This document shows positions 33,222 to 40,877 of a stretch of DNA of 64,000 nt, in pieces. The first letter of the stretch is position 1. The number at the start of each line of letters is the position of its first letter. The DNA is from Sphingomonas azotifigens NBRC 15497. GTDB lineage: Bacteria; Pseudomonadota; Alphaproteobacteria; Sphingomonadales; Sphingomonadaceae. The position numbers and the translations under genes are program-made. The notes under the pieces were generated by a model, which was not told the DNA's origin, ran no database searches, and saw only the letters and a program-made list of their open reading frames with translations. Location: positions 186,001 to 250,000 of the forward strand of contig NZ_BCTR01000014.1 of the NCBI RefSeq assembly GCF_002091475.1. The letters are read 5' to 3'.

Positions 33222-36146
33222 ATGCGTCATCGTCTGCGTACCATCTTGCTCGCGTCTTGCATGTGCGCAGCGCTGCCCGCGTCGGCGCTGGCGCTGCCCG
33301 CAGTGGCGGGCGCCCAGCCGTTCGAGGCCGCGCACACTATCAACCTGCCCGCCCAGCCGCTGTCGGACGCACTGCGTGCCCTGTCGCGCCAGACCGGCGC
33401 CGAAGTGATGTTCGATCCCGCGCTGGTCGCCGGACGCCGGGCGCCGGCGGTGCGCGGCCGGCTCACCCCGCGTGCGGCGCTGGAGCGGCTGATCGCCGGC
33501 GCGCCGATCGCGGTTCGCTATGACGGCGGCGCCGCAATGCTGGTCAGGGGCCCGGTCGCACCCCAGCCCCAGCCTGCCGCCGAGCCGGCAAACCTGCAGG
33601 CGGTGACGGATACCGATGCGGTACCCGGCCAGCAGGAAGAGACTGCGATCGTCGTCACCGGCAGCTATTCGGATTCGATCGCCAACGCCCTCCAGCGCAA
33701 GCGCAAGGCCGACAATGTCGTCGATTCGATCGAGGCGGTCGACATCGCGCAATTCCCCACCCAGAATCTGGCCGAGGCGCTGCAGCGCGTGCCCGGCGTG
33801 ACGATCGATCGCGATCGCGGCGAGGGCCTGTTCGTCAAGGTCCGCGGCCTCGGCGCGCAGTTCCAGGTGACGACGCTCAACGGCCAGTCGATCGCGGTGA
33901 ACGAGAACATCCGCGACAGCGGCCAGTTCGGCCGCCAGTTCCGCTTCGACACCATCCCGTCGGAACTGATCGCCGGCGTCGACGTGATCAAGAGCCCCTC
34001 CGCCAATATCGAGGAAGGCGCGATGGGCGGCACCGTCAACATCCGCACCTTCAAGCCGCTCGCTCTGGAAGCGGGCAAAGTCGTCGCCTCGGCCTCGGGC
34101 AGCTATTCGGAGAAGGCCAACAAGGTCGATCCGAATTTCTCCGGGCTCGCCAGCTGGAAGAACGCCGACGGCACCTTCGGCGCGCTTATCGCCGCCGCCT
34201 ATACCAAGCGCAGCGTGCGCCAGGATCGCCTGACCGAGATCGGCTGGGCCAACGTGCCCGGCGGTGTCGACACCGATGGCGATGGCAAGAAGGACAGCGG
34301 CCCGGTGATCGCCGCGACCGGCGTGCGCCCGACGCTGGAGCAGGAGGATCGCGAGCGCTACGCGGTCAACGCCGCGCTGCAGTTTCGCCCGTCCAGCGCG
34401 ATCAACCTCGAGTTCGAAGGCTTCTACACCCGGCTCGACGACCGCTATGACGAGCTGACCTACTCGGTCGGCCTCGATTACACCAAGCTCGTCCCCGGCA
34501 GCGCGATCATCCGCGACGGCGTGCTGTTCGGCGGCATCAGCCCGACCGGTACCCAGATCAGCCGCGACATCTCGGACATGAAGCACGAGAACTGGTTCCT
34601 CGGCTTCAAGGGCGATCTGGTCGCCGGCGACTGGACCTTCCACCCGAGCGCCTACACCACCAAGGCGACCAGCAACACCAACGGCCCGATCACCCGCACG
34701 CGCCTGCTCGGCGATGTCGGCCGGGTAAAGCTCGTCATGCCGACCGCCGATGGCGACCGCATGCCCGACGTCACCATGTACGACGCCGATCTCAACAAGC
34801 CCGGCACGCTGCCCTTCCGCCGCATCGAGTGGCGTCCACTGCGCTCGGTGGACAAGGAGAAGGCGGCGGCCCTTTCGATCGAGCGCCCGCTCGTTTTCGG
34901 CCCGCTCACCAAGATCGAGTTCGGCGGCAAGTATCGCAGCCGCGACCGCGACTATCGTCGCCGCGACCTCAACATCACGACGCTGACCGGCAAATATTTC
35001 GACGCGAGCTATTTCAACGCCTTCCCGTTCAACGACTTTCTCGGCGGCACCACGGGCACGCTGCCCAAGACCTGGCTCCAGCCCGATCCCGATCCGTTCT
35101 GGATCGCGTCGGACACCAGCGGCACGCTGAACCCGACGCCGACCCGCGCCGACCAGCGCAACTCGTACAAGATCGGCGAAGACATCACGACCGGCTATGC
35201 GATGACCTCGCTGGAGACGGCGCTCGGCAGCATCGGCGTGCGCGGCAATATCGGCCTGCGCTATGCCCATACCCGCCAGACGTCCTCTGGCTATGCCGAC
35301 AACGGCAAGGCGGCGCTGCCGGTGCGCTACGTCACCAGCTATGACGACGTAATGCCCTCGGCCAACCTCGTGTTCGAGCCGCAGAAGGACCTGCTGATCC
35401 GCCTGGCCGCCGCCAAGGTGATCACCCGGCCCTCGCTCGCCCAGCTCGCGCCGCGGCTGACGCTCAACTCCTCGGGCACGATCCTGACGGCGGTGGGCGG
35501 CAACCCGAACCTCAAGCGCTACCAGGCGTGGCAGTACGACGCGACGGCCGAATATTACTTCGCGCCGAAAAGCGCGGTGATCGCCGGCGTGTTCTACAAG
35601 GACATCGGCACCTTCGTGTACAACCAGGTGACCGACTTCGTCCTCGACGGCACCACCTACAAGCTCACCGCGCCCACCAATGGCGGCAACGCCAAGGTGT
35701 GGGGCATCGAGCTCGCCTATCAGCAGCCCTTCACCTTCCTGCCCGGCCCGCTCAAGGGCCTCGGCGTCCAGGCCAACTATACCCTCACCGACACCAAGGC
35801 GAGCTACAGCCCGACGCTGAAGGACCAGCTGGAGAATGTTGCGCGGCACAGCTTCAACCTCACCGGCTTCTACGAGATGGGGCCGTTCGAGGCGTGGGTG
35901 AGCTATAGCTGGCGCGGCAAGGTGCTGCAGGCGGTGGGCACCAACGACTTCCTCGCGATCAACGAGAAGCCGTTCGGCACGGTCGACGGCAGCATCAGCC
36001 TGCGCGTCGCCCGCAACGCCCAGGTGTCGCTACAGGGGATCAACATCCTCGATCGCGCCCAGGTGCAATATGTCGCGAACAACCTGCTCGGCGGCTATAC
36101 CGATTATGGCCGCACCGTGCGCCTCACCGGCCGCGTGAACTTCTGA
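33222..36146 (+). CDS. Transducer-type TonB-dependent receptor with N-terminal STN signalling domain
   Basis: 974 residues. The signal peptide (ALALPAVAGA-QPF) is followed by an STN domain (about 38-120: INLPAQPLSDALRALSRQTGAEVMFDPALVAG to GAAMLV), which contacts FecR-type proteins. The TonB box (IVVTGSY), plug (FPTQNLAEALQRVPGVTIDRDRGEGLFVKVRGLG, IKSPSANIEEGAMGGTVNI) and barrel follow. The EEGAMGGTVNIRT form of the plug is typical of large sphingomonad and Caulobacter receptors that import saccharides or other organic ligands, so iron is not assured. GGGGGA lies about 6 nt before ATG 33222. Confidence 0.93.
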   Translation: MRHRLRTILLASCMCAALPASALALPAVAGAQPFEAAHTINLPAQPLSDALRALSRQTGAEVMFDPALVAGRRAPAVRGRLTPRAALERLIAGAPIAVRYDGGAAMLVRGPVAPQPQPAAEPANLQAVTDTDAVPGQQEETAIVVTGSYSDSIANALQRKRKADNVVDSIEAVDIAQFPTQNLAEALQRVPGVTIDRDRGEGLFVKVRGLGAQFQVTTLNGQSIAVNENIRDSGQFGRQFRFDTIPSELIAGVDVIKSPSANIEEGAMGGTVNIRTFKPLALEAGKVVASASGSYSEKANKVDPNFSGLASWKNADGTFGALIAAAYTKRSVRQDRLTEIGWANVPGGVDTDGDGKKDSGPVIAATGVRPTLEQEDRERYAVNAALQFRPSSAINLEFEGFYTRLDDRYDELTYSVGLDYTKLVPGSAIIRDGVLFGGISPTGTQISRDISDMKHENWFLGFKGDLVAGDWTFHPSAYTTKATSNTNGPITRTRLLGDVGRVKLVMPTADGDRMPDVTMYDADLNKPGTLPFRRIEWRPLRSVDKEKAAALSIERPLVFGPLTKIEFGGKYRSRDRDYRRRDLNITTLTGKYFDASYFNAFPFNDFLGGTTGTLPKTWLQPDPDPFWIASDTSGTLNPTPTRADQRNSYKIGEDITTGYAMTSLETALGSIGVRGNIGLRYAHTRQTSSGYADNGKAALPVRYVTSYDDVMPSANLVFEPQKDLLIRLAAAKVITRPSLAQLAPRLTLNSSGTILTAVGGNPNLKRYQAWQYDATAEYYFAPKSAVIAGVFYKDIGTFVYNQVTDFVLDGTTYKLTAPTNGGNAKVWGIELAYQQPFTFLPGPLKGLGVQANYTLTDTKASYSPTLKDQLENVARHSFNLTGFYEMGPFEAWVSYSWRGKVLQAVGTNDFLAINEKPFGTVDGSISLRVARNAQVSLQGINILDRAQVQYVANNLLGGYTDYGRTVRLTGRVNF

Positions 36147-36154
36147 TGCCGGCG

Positions 36155-36181
36155 TGCCGGGGCGGCCCCGCCGCCCCGGCA
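36155..36181. terminator. Bidirectional hairpin between the receptor and kinase genes
   Basis: A perfect 11-bp stem (TGCCGGGGCGG with CCGCCCCGGCA) with loop CCCCG fills most of the 39 bp between the convergent stop codons. There is no T-tract on either side. Confidence 0.6.
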
Positions 36182-36185
36182 TCGC

Positions 36186-37385
36186 TCACCCGCGCGGATC
36201 GATCGGCAGCCGACCCTCGAAGCACGCGCCGCGATCGCTCTCCCCCAGCGCAAGATCGCCGCCATGCGCGAGCAGGATCTGCCGGGCGAGCGCCAGCCCC
36301 ACGCCGCTGCCCTGCGGCTTGGTGGTGAAGAACGGCCGGAAGATCGCCGCGACATCGGCCGCCGCCACGCCGGGGCCCGTGTCCGATACCCGCCAGAAGG
36401 CGGACCGCGCGTCCCGCCACAGTGCGAGCTCCACCTGCCCGCCCGTCTGTCCCGCCACCGCCTCGGCAGCGTTCTGCAGCAGGGCCCAGAGTGCGGCGCT
36501 CAGCTGATCGGCATCGCCGTGGAGCCGAATCGGCGCCGCCGCGTCGACGACCAGCGGCAGATCGGGCCAGCGCGTCGCGAACAGCCGCGACAGATCGTCG
36601 CCCAGCTCGCGCAGGTCGAGCGGCGCAAAGGCCGGCGCCGGCAGCCGCGCCAGCGAGCGATAGGCCTCGCCGAAACGCTGCAATCCCGCCGACCGCCGCG
36701 CCACCGTGCCCACCGCATCGCGGATCGCGGGCAGCGCCGGGGCCTCGTCCGCCAGCATGTCGGCGGCGGTACGGCTGAGCGAGGCGATCGGCGTCAGCGC
36801 ATTGACGATCTCGTGGCTGAGCACCTGCACCAGGTCGCGCAGCGTCGCCGCTTCGGCGGCCTTCAGTTCCGCGTCGATATCGATCAGCGCGGCGAGCCTG
36901 CTGCGCGCGCCGCCCAGCGCGAACTCGCTGGTGGTGAGCGCGTAGCTGCGCCCGCCGATCGCCACCGTCGCCGCCCGGCCGGACGCCTCGCCGGCGATCG
37001 CCTCGGCGAGCAGCTCCGGCGGATCGGCGATCAGATCGGCCGCCCCGAACAGCCGCCGCGCGGCGCGGTTGATTGCGTGGAGCCGGCCCTCCTCGTCCAG
37101 CGTCACGATCGGTGCAGGCGACAGGTCGAGCAGTGCAGTCAGCCGCCGCTCGCGATGCGCGGGGTCGGGCGCCGGCATCGGCGCGGCGACCGGCACCAGC
37201 TTGGGCCGCTGTGCCTCGGCGATCCCCGTCACCAGTCCCCAAAGGCCCGCCAGTGCCGATACCAGCGCGCTGGCATAGAGCCCCGCGCTCCACGCCGCGG
37301 CGAACGCACCGCCGGCCAGCAGCAGCAACATGCCACGGAGCAGCGCCGCCCAGCCCCGCGCGCTCACGACCGCCATCCCCTGCAA
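36186..37385 (-). CDS. NtrB-like membrane sensor histidine kinase
   Basis: 399 residues. Two N-terminal membrane helices (about 12-32 and 35-55) are followed by a PAS domain (LSPAPIVTLDEEGRLHAINRAARRLFG), a phospho-acceptor site with His191 in VLSHEIVNALTPIASL, and the ATPase domain (LLQNAAEAVAG, DTGPGV, FFTTKPQGSGVGLALAR). It is paired with the NtrC-like regulator encoded 36 bp upstream, which is transcribed first. The pair faces the ABC export operon and probably controls it in response to envelope or compound stress (inference). Confidence 0.92.
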   Translation of the reverse strand: MQGMAVVSARGWAALLRGMLLLLAGGAFAAAWSAGLYASALVSALAGLWGLVTGIAEAQRPKLVPVAAPMPAPDPAHRERRLTALLDLSPAPIVTLDEEGRLHAINRAARRLFGAADLIADPPELLAEAIAGEASGRAATVAIGGRSYALTTSEFALGGARSRLAALIDIDAELKAAEAATLRDLVQVLSHEIVNALTPIASLSRTAADMLADEAPALPAIRDAVGTVARRSAGLQRFGEAYRSLARLPAPAFAPLDLRELGDDLSRLFATRWPDLPLVVDAAAPIRLHGDADQLSAALWALLQNAAEAVAGQTGGQVELALWRDARSAFWRVSDTGPGVAAADVAAIFRPFFTTKPQGSGVGLALARQILLAHGGDLALGESDRGACFEGRLPIDPRG

Positions 37386-37421
37386 AGGCGCCTCGCCCCT
37401 GCGACAGGCGATAACCGTGCC

Positions 37422-38666
37422 TCACAGCCCATATTTCGCCATCCGCCGGTAGAGCGCCGCGCGCGTCAGGCCCAGTTCGGCCGCCGCGCGGCTGACGTTG
37501 AAGGCATGGCGCTTGAGCGCCGCCGCGACCAACGTCGCTTCGCTCCGCCCCAGATGGAGGTCCGCCTTGATCGCCCGCGGTTCCAGCGTGTCCTCGGGCA
37601 GGCTCAGTCCCAGCGCGGGGACATCGATCGCCTCGCCGCCGCCGAGCAGGACCGCCCGCTCGATCGCCTGGCGCAGCCCGTGGACCCCGTCGGGCCAGGA
37701 ATCGGCAGCGATCGCCCGCGCAGCCTCGTCGGTAAGCGGCCGCAGCGGCTGGGCATGGCGTCCGGCGTACAGCGCGCAGAAATGCCGCGCGAGCAGCAGC
37801 GCATCGCCGCCGCGTTCGGCTAAGGGCGGCAGGTCGATCTCCACCGTGTTCAGCCGGAAACGGAGGTCATCGGTGAGCGCGGCGCGGGTCGCCGCCCGGT
37901 CGAGGCGGCTGGTCGCCAGCACGCGCAGCCCGCCCAGCCGCCGCGCCAGCTCGGGCTGGAGCGCAGGCGTAAGCGCGTCGACGGCCTCGACCAGCAGCGT
38001 CGCGGCTTCGGCGGCCGCCACGCGGGCCTCGATCGCCGCAAGGTCCGCCACCGCGGCGTCGAGCACCACCAAGGGCCGTTCGGCACGCAACGAGGCGCGG
38101 TGGAGCAACTGCGCCGCCAGCGTCTTGCCGCTGCCGGCCGGACCGGTGAGCAGCACAGGCGCATCGGTCGGCCCCACCCGCGCGATGATGCCCCGCGCCG
38201 CCTCGATCGCTGGCGCCTCGCCGAGCAGCAGCAGCGCCTCCTCGCCCGAAGGCGCCGGGGCGGCCGCCAGCTTTGCCCGGCGCAGCGCCACCGCCCGCTC
38301 GACGGTGGCAAGCAGCCGCTCGTTGCTCCACGGCTTGATCACGAAGTCGCTGGCCCCACCGCGCATCGCCTGCACCGCCACCGCGATGCCGCTATGGCCG
38401 GTGACCACCACCACCACCGCGTTGCGATCAGCCGCGATCAGCCGATCGAGCATCCGGAAGCCCTCCTCGCCCGTCGTCCGCCCGCGCGCGAAATTGAGGT
38501 CGAGCAGGATCGCGTCGACCGGCCCCTCGGCCAGGCGCACCCAGGCGGCGTCGGGATCGGCCGCGCCGAGCACCCGCATGCCGCTGCGCTCCAGCAGCAG
38601 GGTGGCGGCGCGGACGATGTCGGGATCGTCGTCAATCACCAGGATGGTCGGCGATTCGGCTGGCAC
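37422..38666 (-). CDS. NtrC-like response regulator with a reduced AAA+ domain lacking the GAFTGA loop
   Basis: 414 residues. Domains: receiver (about 7-125, Asp56 in AILLDLNF, Lys111 in IKPWS); central AAA+ domain with Walker A TGPAGSGKT (174-182); and a C-terminal Fis-type helix-turn-helix (AFNVSRAAAELGLTRAALYRRMAKYGL). In ordinary sigma-54 activators a stretch containing ESELFGHEKGAFTGA lies between Walker A and Walker B. Here that stretch is missing, and the Walker B region is LLVEAVDAL rather than LFLDEI. Sigma-54 contact is therefore unlikely; it may regulate sigma-70 promoters directly. The start is GTG. A palindrome lies 20 bp upstream. Confidence 0.9.
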   Translation of the reverse strand: MPAESPTILVIDDDPDIVRAATLLLERSGMRVLGAADPDAAWVRLAEGPVDAILLDLNFARGRTTGEEGFRMLDRLIAADRNAVVVVVTGHSGIAVAVQAMRGGASDFVIKPWSNERLLATVERAVALRRAKLAAAPAPSGEEALLLLGEAPAIEAARGIIARVGPTDAPVLLTGPAGSGKTLAAQLLHRASLRAERPLVVLDAAVADLAAIEARVAAAEAATLLVEAVDALTPALQPELARRLGGLRVLATSRLDRAATRAALTDDLRFRLNTVEIDLPPLAERGGDALLLARHFCALYAGRHAQPLRPLTDEAARAIAADSWPDGVHGLRQAIERAVLLGGGEAIDVPALGLSLPEDTLEPRAIKADLHLGRSEATLVAAALKRHAFNVSRAAAELGLTRAALYRRMAKYGL

Positions 38667-38686
38667 AGGCTTGACCGCTCCGGTTC

Positions 38687-38706
38687 AGTGTTCGGAATCG
38701 AACACT
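38687..38706. promoter_or_regulatory. Candidate operator for the NtrC-like regulator
   Basis: AGTGTTCG-N4-CGAACACT, a perfect 8-bp inverted repeat in the gap between the regulator gene and the divergent export operon. A third, related half-site, CTGTTCGG, lies at about 38717-38724. On the minus strand TTGAAC and TAGTGT, 16 nt apart, overlap these sites and may be the regulator's own promoter, so autoregulation is likely. Confidence 0.6.
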
Positions 38707-38805
38707 AGCTTGGACACTGTTCGGTTCAAGCGCCAGCACTTTCCAATCCGGCCAGTAATATCAGTACTTTAGGTGCGGACATTCGACTGCCGTACACTGG
38801 CGGAC

Positions 38806-40089
38806 ATGGACGTTACGCCCCTTCACACCAACGGCGCCGCGATGGATCGGCGGATCGAGCGCCCGCATGCGCGCCGCCGCAAGCTGCTCGTGCGCATCGG
38901 CCTCGGCATCGCCGCCGCCACCGCCGCGCTCGTGCTCTGGTGGTTCCTGCCGAGCTCGGGCAGCCTCGCAGTCGACGCCGCGGCGATCCGCACAGCGCCG
39001 GTCACCCGCGCGCCGTTCGCCGATTATGTGCCGCTGCGCGCGCAGGTCGCCCCGCTCCAGACCGTCTATGTAACCGCGGTCAGCGGCGGCCAGGTCGAGG
39101 TGCTGATCGCCAGCGACGGCCAGTCGGTCGCCGCCGGCGCCCCGCTCGCCCGGCTCGCCAACCCGACGCTGGCGCTCGACGTCGCCAGCCGCTCGGCCAA
39201 CATCGCCGGCCAGCTCAGCTCGATCAGCGGCCAGCGCCTGTCGATCCAGCAGAGCCGTGAGCAGACCGAGCGCGACATCGCGTCCGCCCGCAACGAACTC
39301 GCCAAGGCCGAGGCGCTGCTCCGCCAGAAGCAGATCCTGTTCGACAAGCAGATCGTCACCGCCGCCGCGGTCACCCCGCTGCGCGAGGAAGTGACGTACC
39401 AGCGCGCGCGTCTGACCGCGCTCACCCGCAGCGCCGCCGAGGCGGGGCGGATGCTCGCCGACCAGTCCTCGGGCGTCGACGCCACCGCCGGGGAGCTGCG
39501 CGAGAGCCTCGCCATGACCCGCGCCGGCCTCGCCGCGCTGGTGGTGCGGGCGCCGGTGGCCGGGCGGCTCACCGCCTTCACCCTCCAGCCGGGGCAGATG
39601 ATCAAGCCCGGCGACACGGTAGGCCAGGTCGATTCCGAGCGGGCCTGGAAACTGACGGCGGACGTCGACCAATTCTATCTCGGCCGCGTCCGCACCGGCC
39701 TCACCGCCGTCGCCGATCTCGATGGCCGCAGCCTCCCGCTCACCGTCATCAAGGTCCTACCCCAAGTCACCGAAGGGCGATTTCGGGTCGAGCTCGGCTT
39801 CCAGGGCACCGCGCCCACCGGCCTCAACCGCGGCCAGACGCTCGACGTGCGCCTGACCCTTGGCGCCGATCGGCCCGCCGTGGTCGCGCCGTCGGGCGGC
39901 TGGCTCGATGCGGGCGGCACCACCGCCTTCGTCCTGACCAGCGACAGCCGCGCCGTGCGGCGGGCGATCACCACCGGCCGCCGCAACCCCGACCAGGTCG
40001 AAGTCACCAGCGGCCTCGCCCCCGGCGACCGCATCGTGACCACGCCGCTCGCCACCTACGCCCCCTACCAGACCCTGCTGATCCACTAG
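38806..40089 (+). CDS. Periplasmic adaptor of a MacAB-like ABC export system
   Basis: 427 residues from ATG 38806. One N-terminal membrane helix (VRIGLGIAAATAALVLWWFL) is followed by lipoyl halves (VYVTAVSGGQVEVLIASDGQSVAAGAPLARL and LVVRAPVAGRLTAFTLQPGQMIKPGDTV) around a coiled-coil hairpin, a beta-barrel and a membrane-proximal domain ending in GLAPGDRIVTTP. It is the first gene of the operon with an ABC ATPase and three FtsX/MacB-type permeases. Its N-terminal basic stretch (MDRRIERPHARRRK) could be the start instead (ATG 38842). Confidence 0.9.
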   Translation: MDVTPLHTNGAAMDRRIERPHARRRKLLVRIGLGIAAATAALVLWWFLPSSGSLAVDAAAIRTAPVTRAPFADYVPLRAQVAPLQTVYVTAVSGGQVEVLIASDGQSVAAGAPLARLANPTLALDVASRSANIAGQLSSISGQRLSIQQSREQTERDIASARNELAKAEALLRQKQILFDKQIVTAAAVTPLREEVTYQRARLTALTRSAAEAGRMLADQSSGVDATAGELRESLAMTRAGLAALVVRAPVAGRLTAFTLQPGQMIKPGDTVGQVDSERAWKLTADVDQFYLGRVRTGLTAVADLDGRSLPLTVIKVLPQVTEGRFRVELGFQGTAPTGLNRGQTLDVRLTLGADRPAVVAPSGGWLDAGGTTAFVLTSDSRAVRRAITTGRRNPDQVEVTSGLAPGDRIVTTPLATYAPYQTLLIH

Positions 40090-40098
40090 GAGCCCGCC

Positions 40099-40779
40099 AT
40101 GATCCAGCTGAACGCCATCCACCGCGCCTATCGCTCCGACGAAGTCGAAACGACCGCACTCGCCGAGATCGACCTCACCGTTGCGGCGGGCGAATTCCTC
40201 GCCATCATGGGGCCCTCGGGCTGCGGCAAGTCGACGCTGCTCAACATCCTCGGCACGATCGACCGCCCGACCAGCGGCGCCTATCTGTTCGAGGGCGAGG
40301 ATATCGCCAAGGTCCCCGAGGCGCAGCTCGCCAAGCTCCGCCGCGACCGGCTCGGCTTCGTGTTCCAGAGCTTCAACCTGATCGACGAGCTGACCATCGC
40401 CGAGAATGTCGCGCTGGCGCTCGCCTATCGCTCGATGCCCTCGCGCGAGAAGCGCGAGCGCGTCGATGCCGCGATGGACCGGGTCGGCATCGCGCATCGC
40501 CGCAACCACCATCCGCACCAGCTTTCGGGCGGCCAGCAGCAGCGCGCCGCCATCGCCCGCGCGATCGTCGGAGAGCCCAGGCTGATCCTGGCGGACGAGC
40601 CGACCGGCAACCTCGATACCGAGAACGGCGCCCAAGTGATGGACATCCTCACCCGGCTGAACGCGGACGGCGCGACGATCGTGATGGTCACCCACTCGCC
40701 CGCCCATGCCGATATCGCCAAGCGCACGGTGCACATGCTCGACGGGCGGATCCTCTCCGCCGTGCGGCGGGCGGCGTGA
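40099..40779 (+). CDS. ABC transporter ATP-binding protein (MacB/LolD type)
   Basis: A 226-residue cytoplasmic ATPase with all motifs intact: Walker A GPSGCGKST (38-46), Q-loop FVFQSFNL, signature LSGGQQQRAAIARAI, Walker B LILADEPTGNLD and H-loop MVTHSP. MacB/LolD-type ATPases drive mechanotransmission by FtsX-like permeases rather than conventional transport. The AGGAG of its ribosome-binding site includes part of the adaptor's stop codon, so the genes are coupled. The stop overlaps a small downstream gene by GTGA. Confidence 0.95.
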   Translation: MIQLNAIHRAYRSDEVETTALAEIDLTVAAGEFLAIMGPSGCGKSTLLNILGTIDRPTSGAYLFEGEDIAKVPEAQLAKLRRDRLGFVFQSFNLIDELTIAENVALALAYRSMPSREKRERVDAAMDRVGIAHRRNHHPHQLSGGQQQRAAIARAIVGEPRLILADEPTGNLDTENGAQVMDILTRLNADGATIVMVTHSPAHADIAKRTVHMLDGRILSAVRRAA

Positions 40780-40877
40780 AGCTCGATCGCGCGCTGACCG
40801 TGCTGGTGCTGCTGCTCCTCGCCGTCGCCCTGCTCCGCCATCTCTCGAACACCCGCGAACCGGGAGTGACGCCATGA
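40776..40877 (+). CDS. 33-residue single-span membrane microprotein inside the ABC export operon
   Basis: A short gene bridging the exact gap between the ATPase and the first permease. It starts with GTG 40776, overlapping the ATPase stop by GTGA. It ends at TGA 40877, overlapping the permease start by ATGA. The product has a basic start (KLDRA), a hydrophobic helix (LTVLVLLLLAVALL) and a polar tail (RHLSNTREPGVTP). The double overlap is what one expects of a translated, coupled gene; without it the gap would simply be a 94-nt spacer. The role is unknown; it could be an accessory subunit of the permease. It is too short for most gene finders. Confidence 0.65.
   Translation: MKLDRALTVLVLLLLAVALLRHLSNTREPGVTP

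Noticed and set aside
38660..38674. TGGCAC followed by TTGA near the start of the NtrC-like gene, resembling a sigma-54 promoter.
   Set aside because: The spacing between the GG and the second element is one base short, the GC of the -12 box is absent, and it overlaps the regulator's own start codon.
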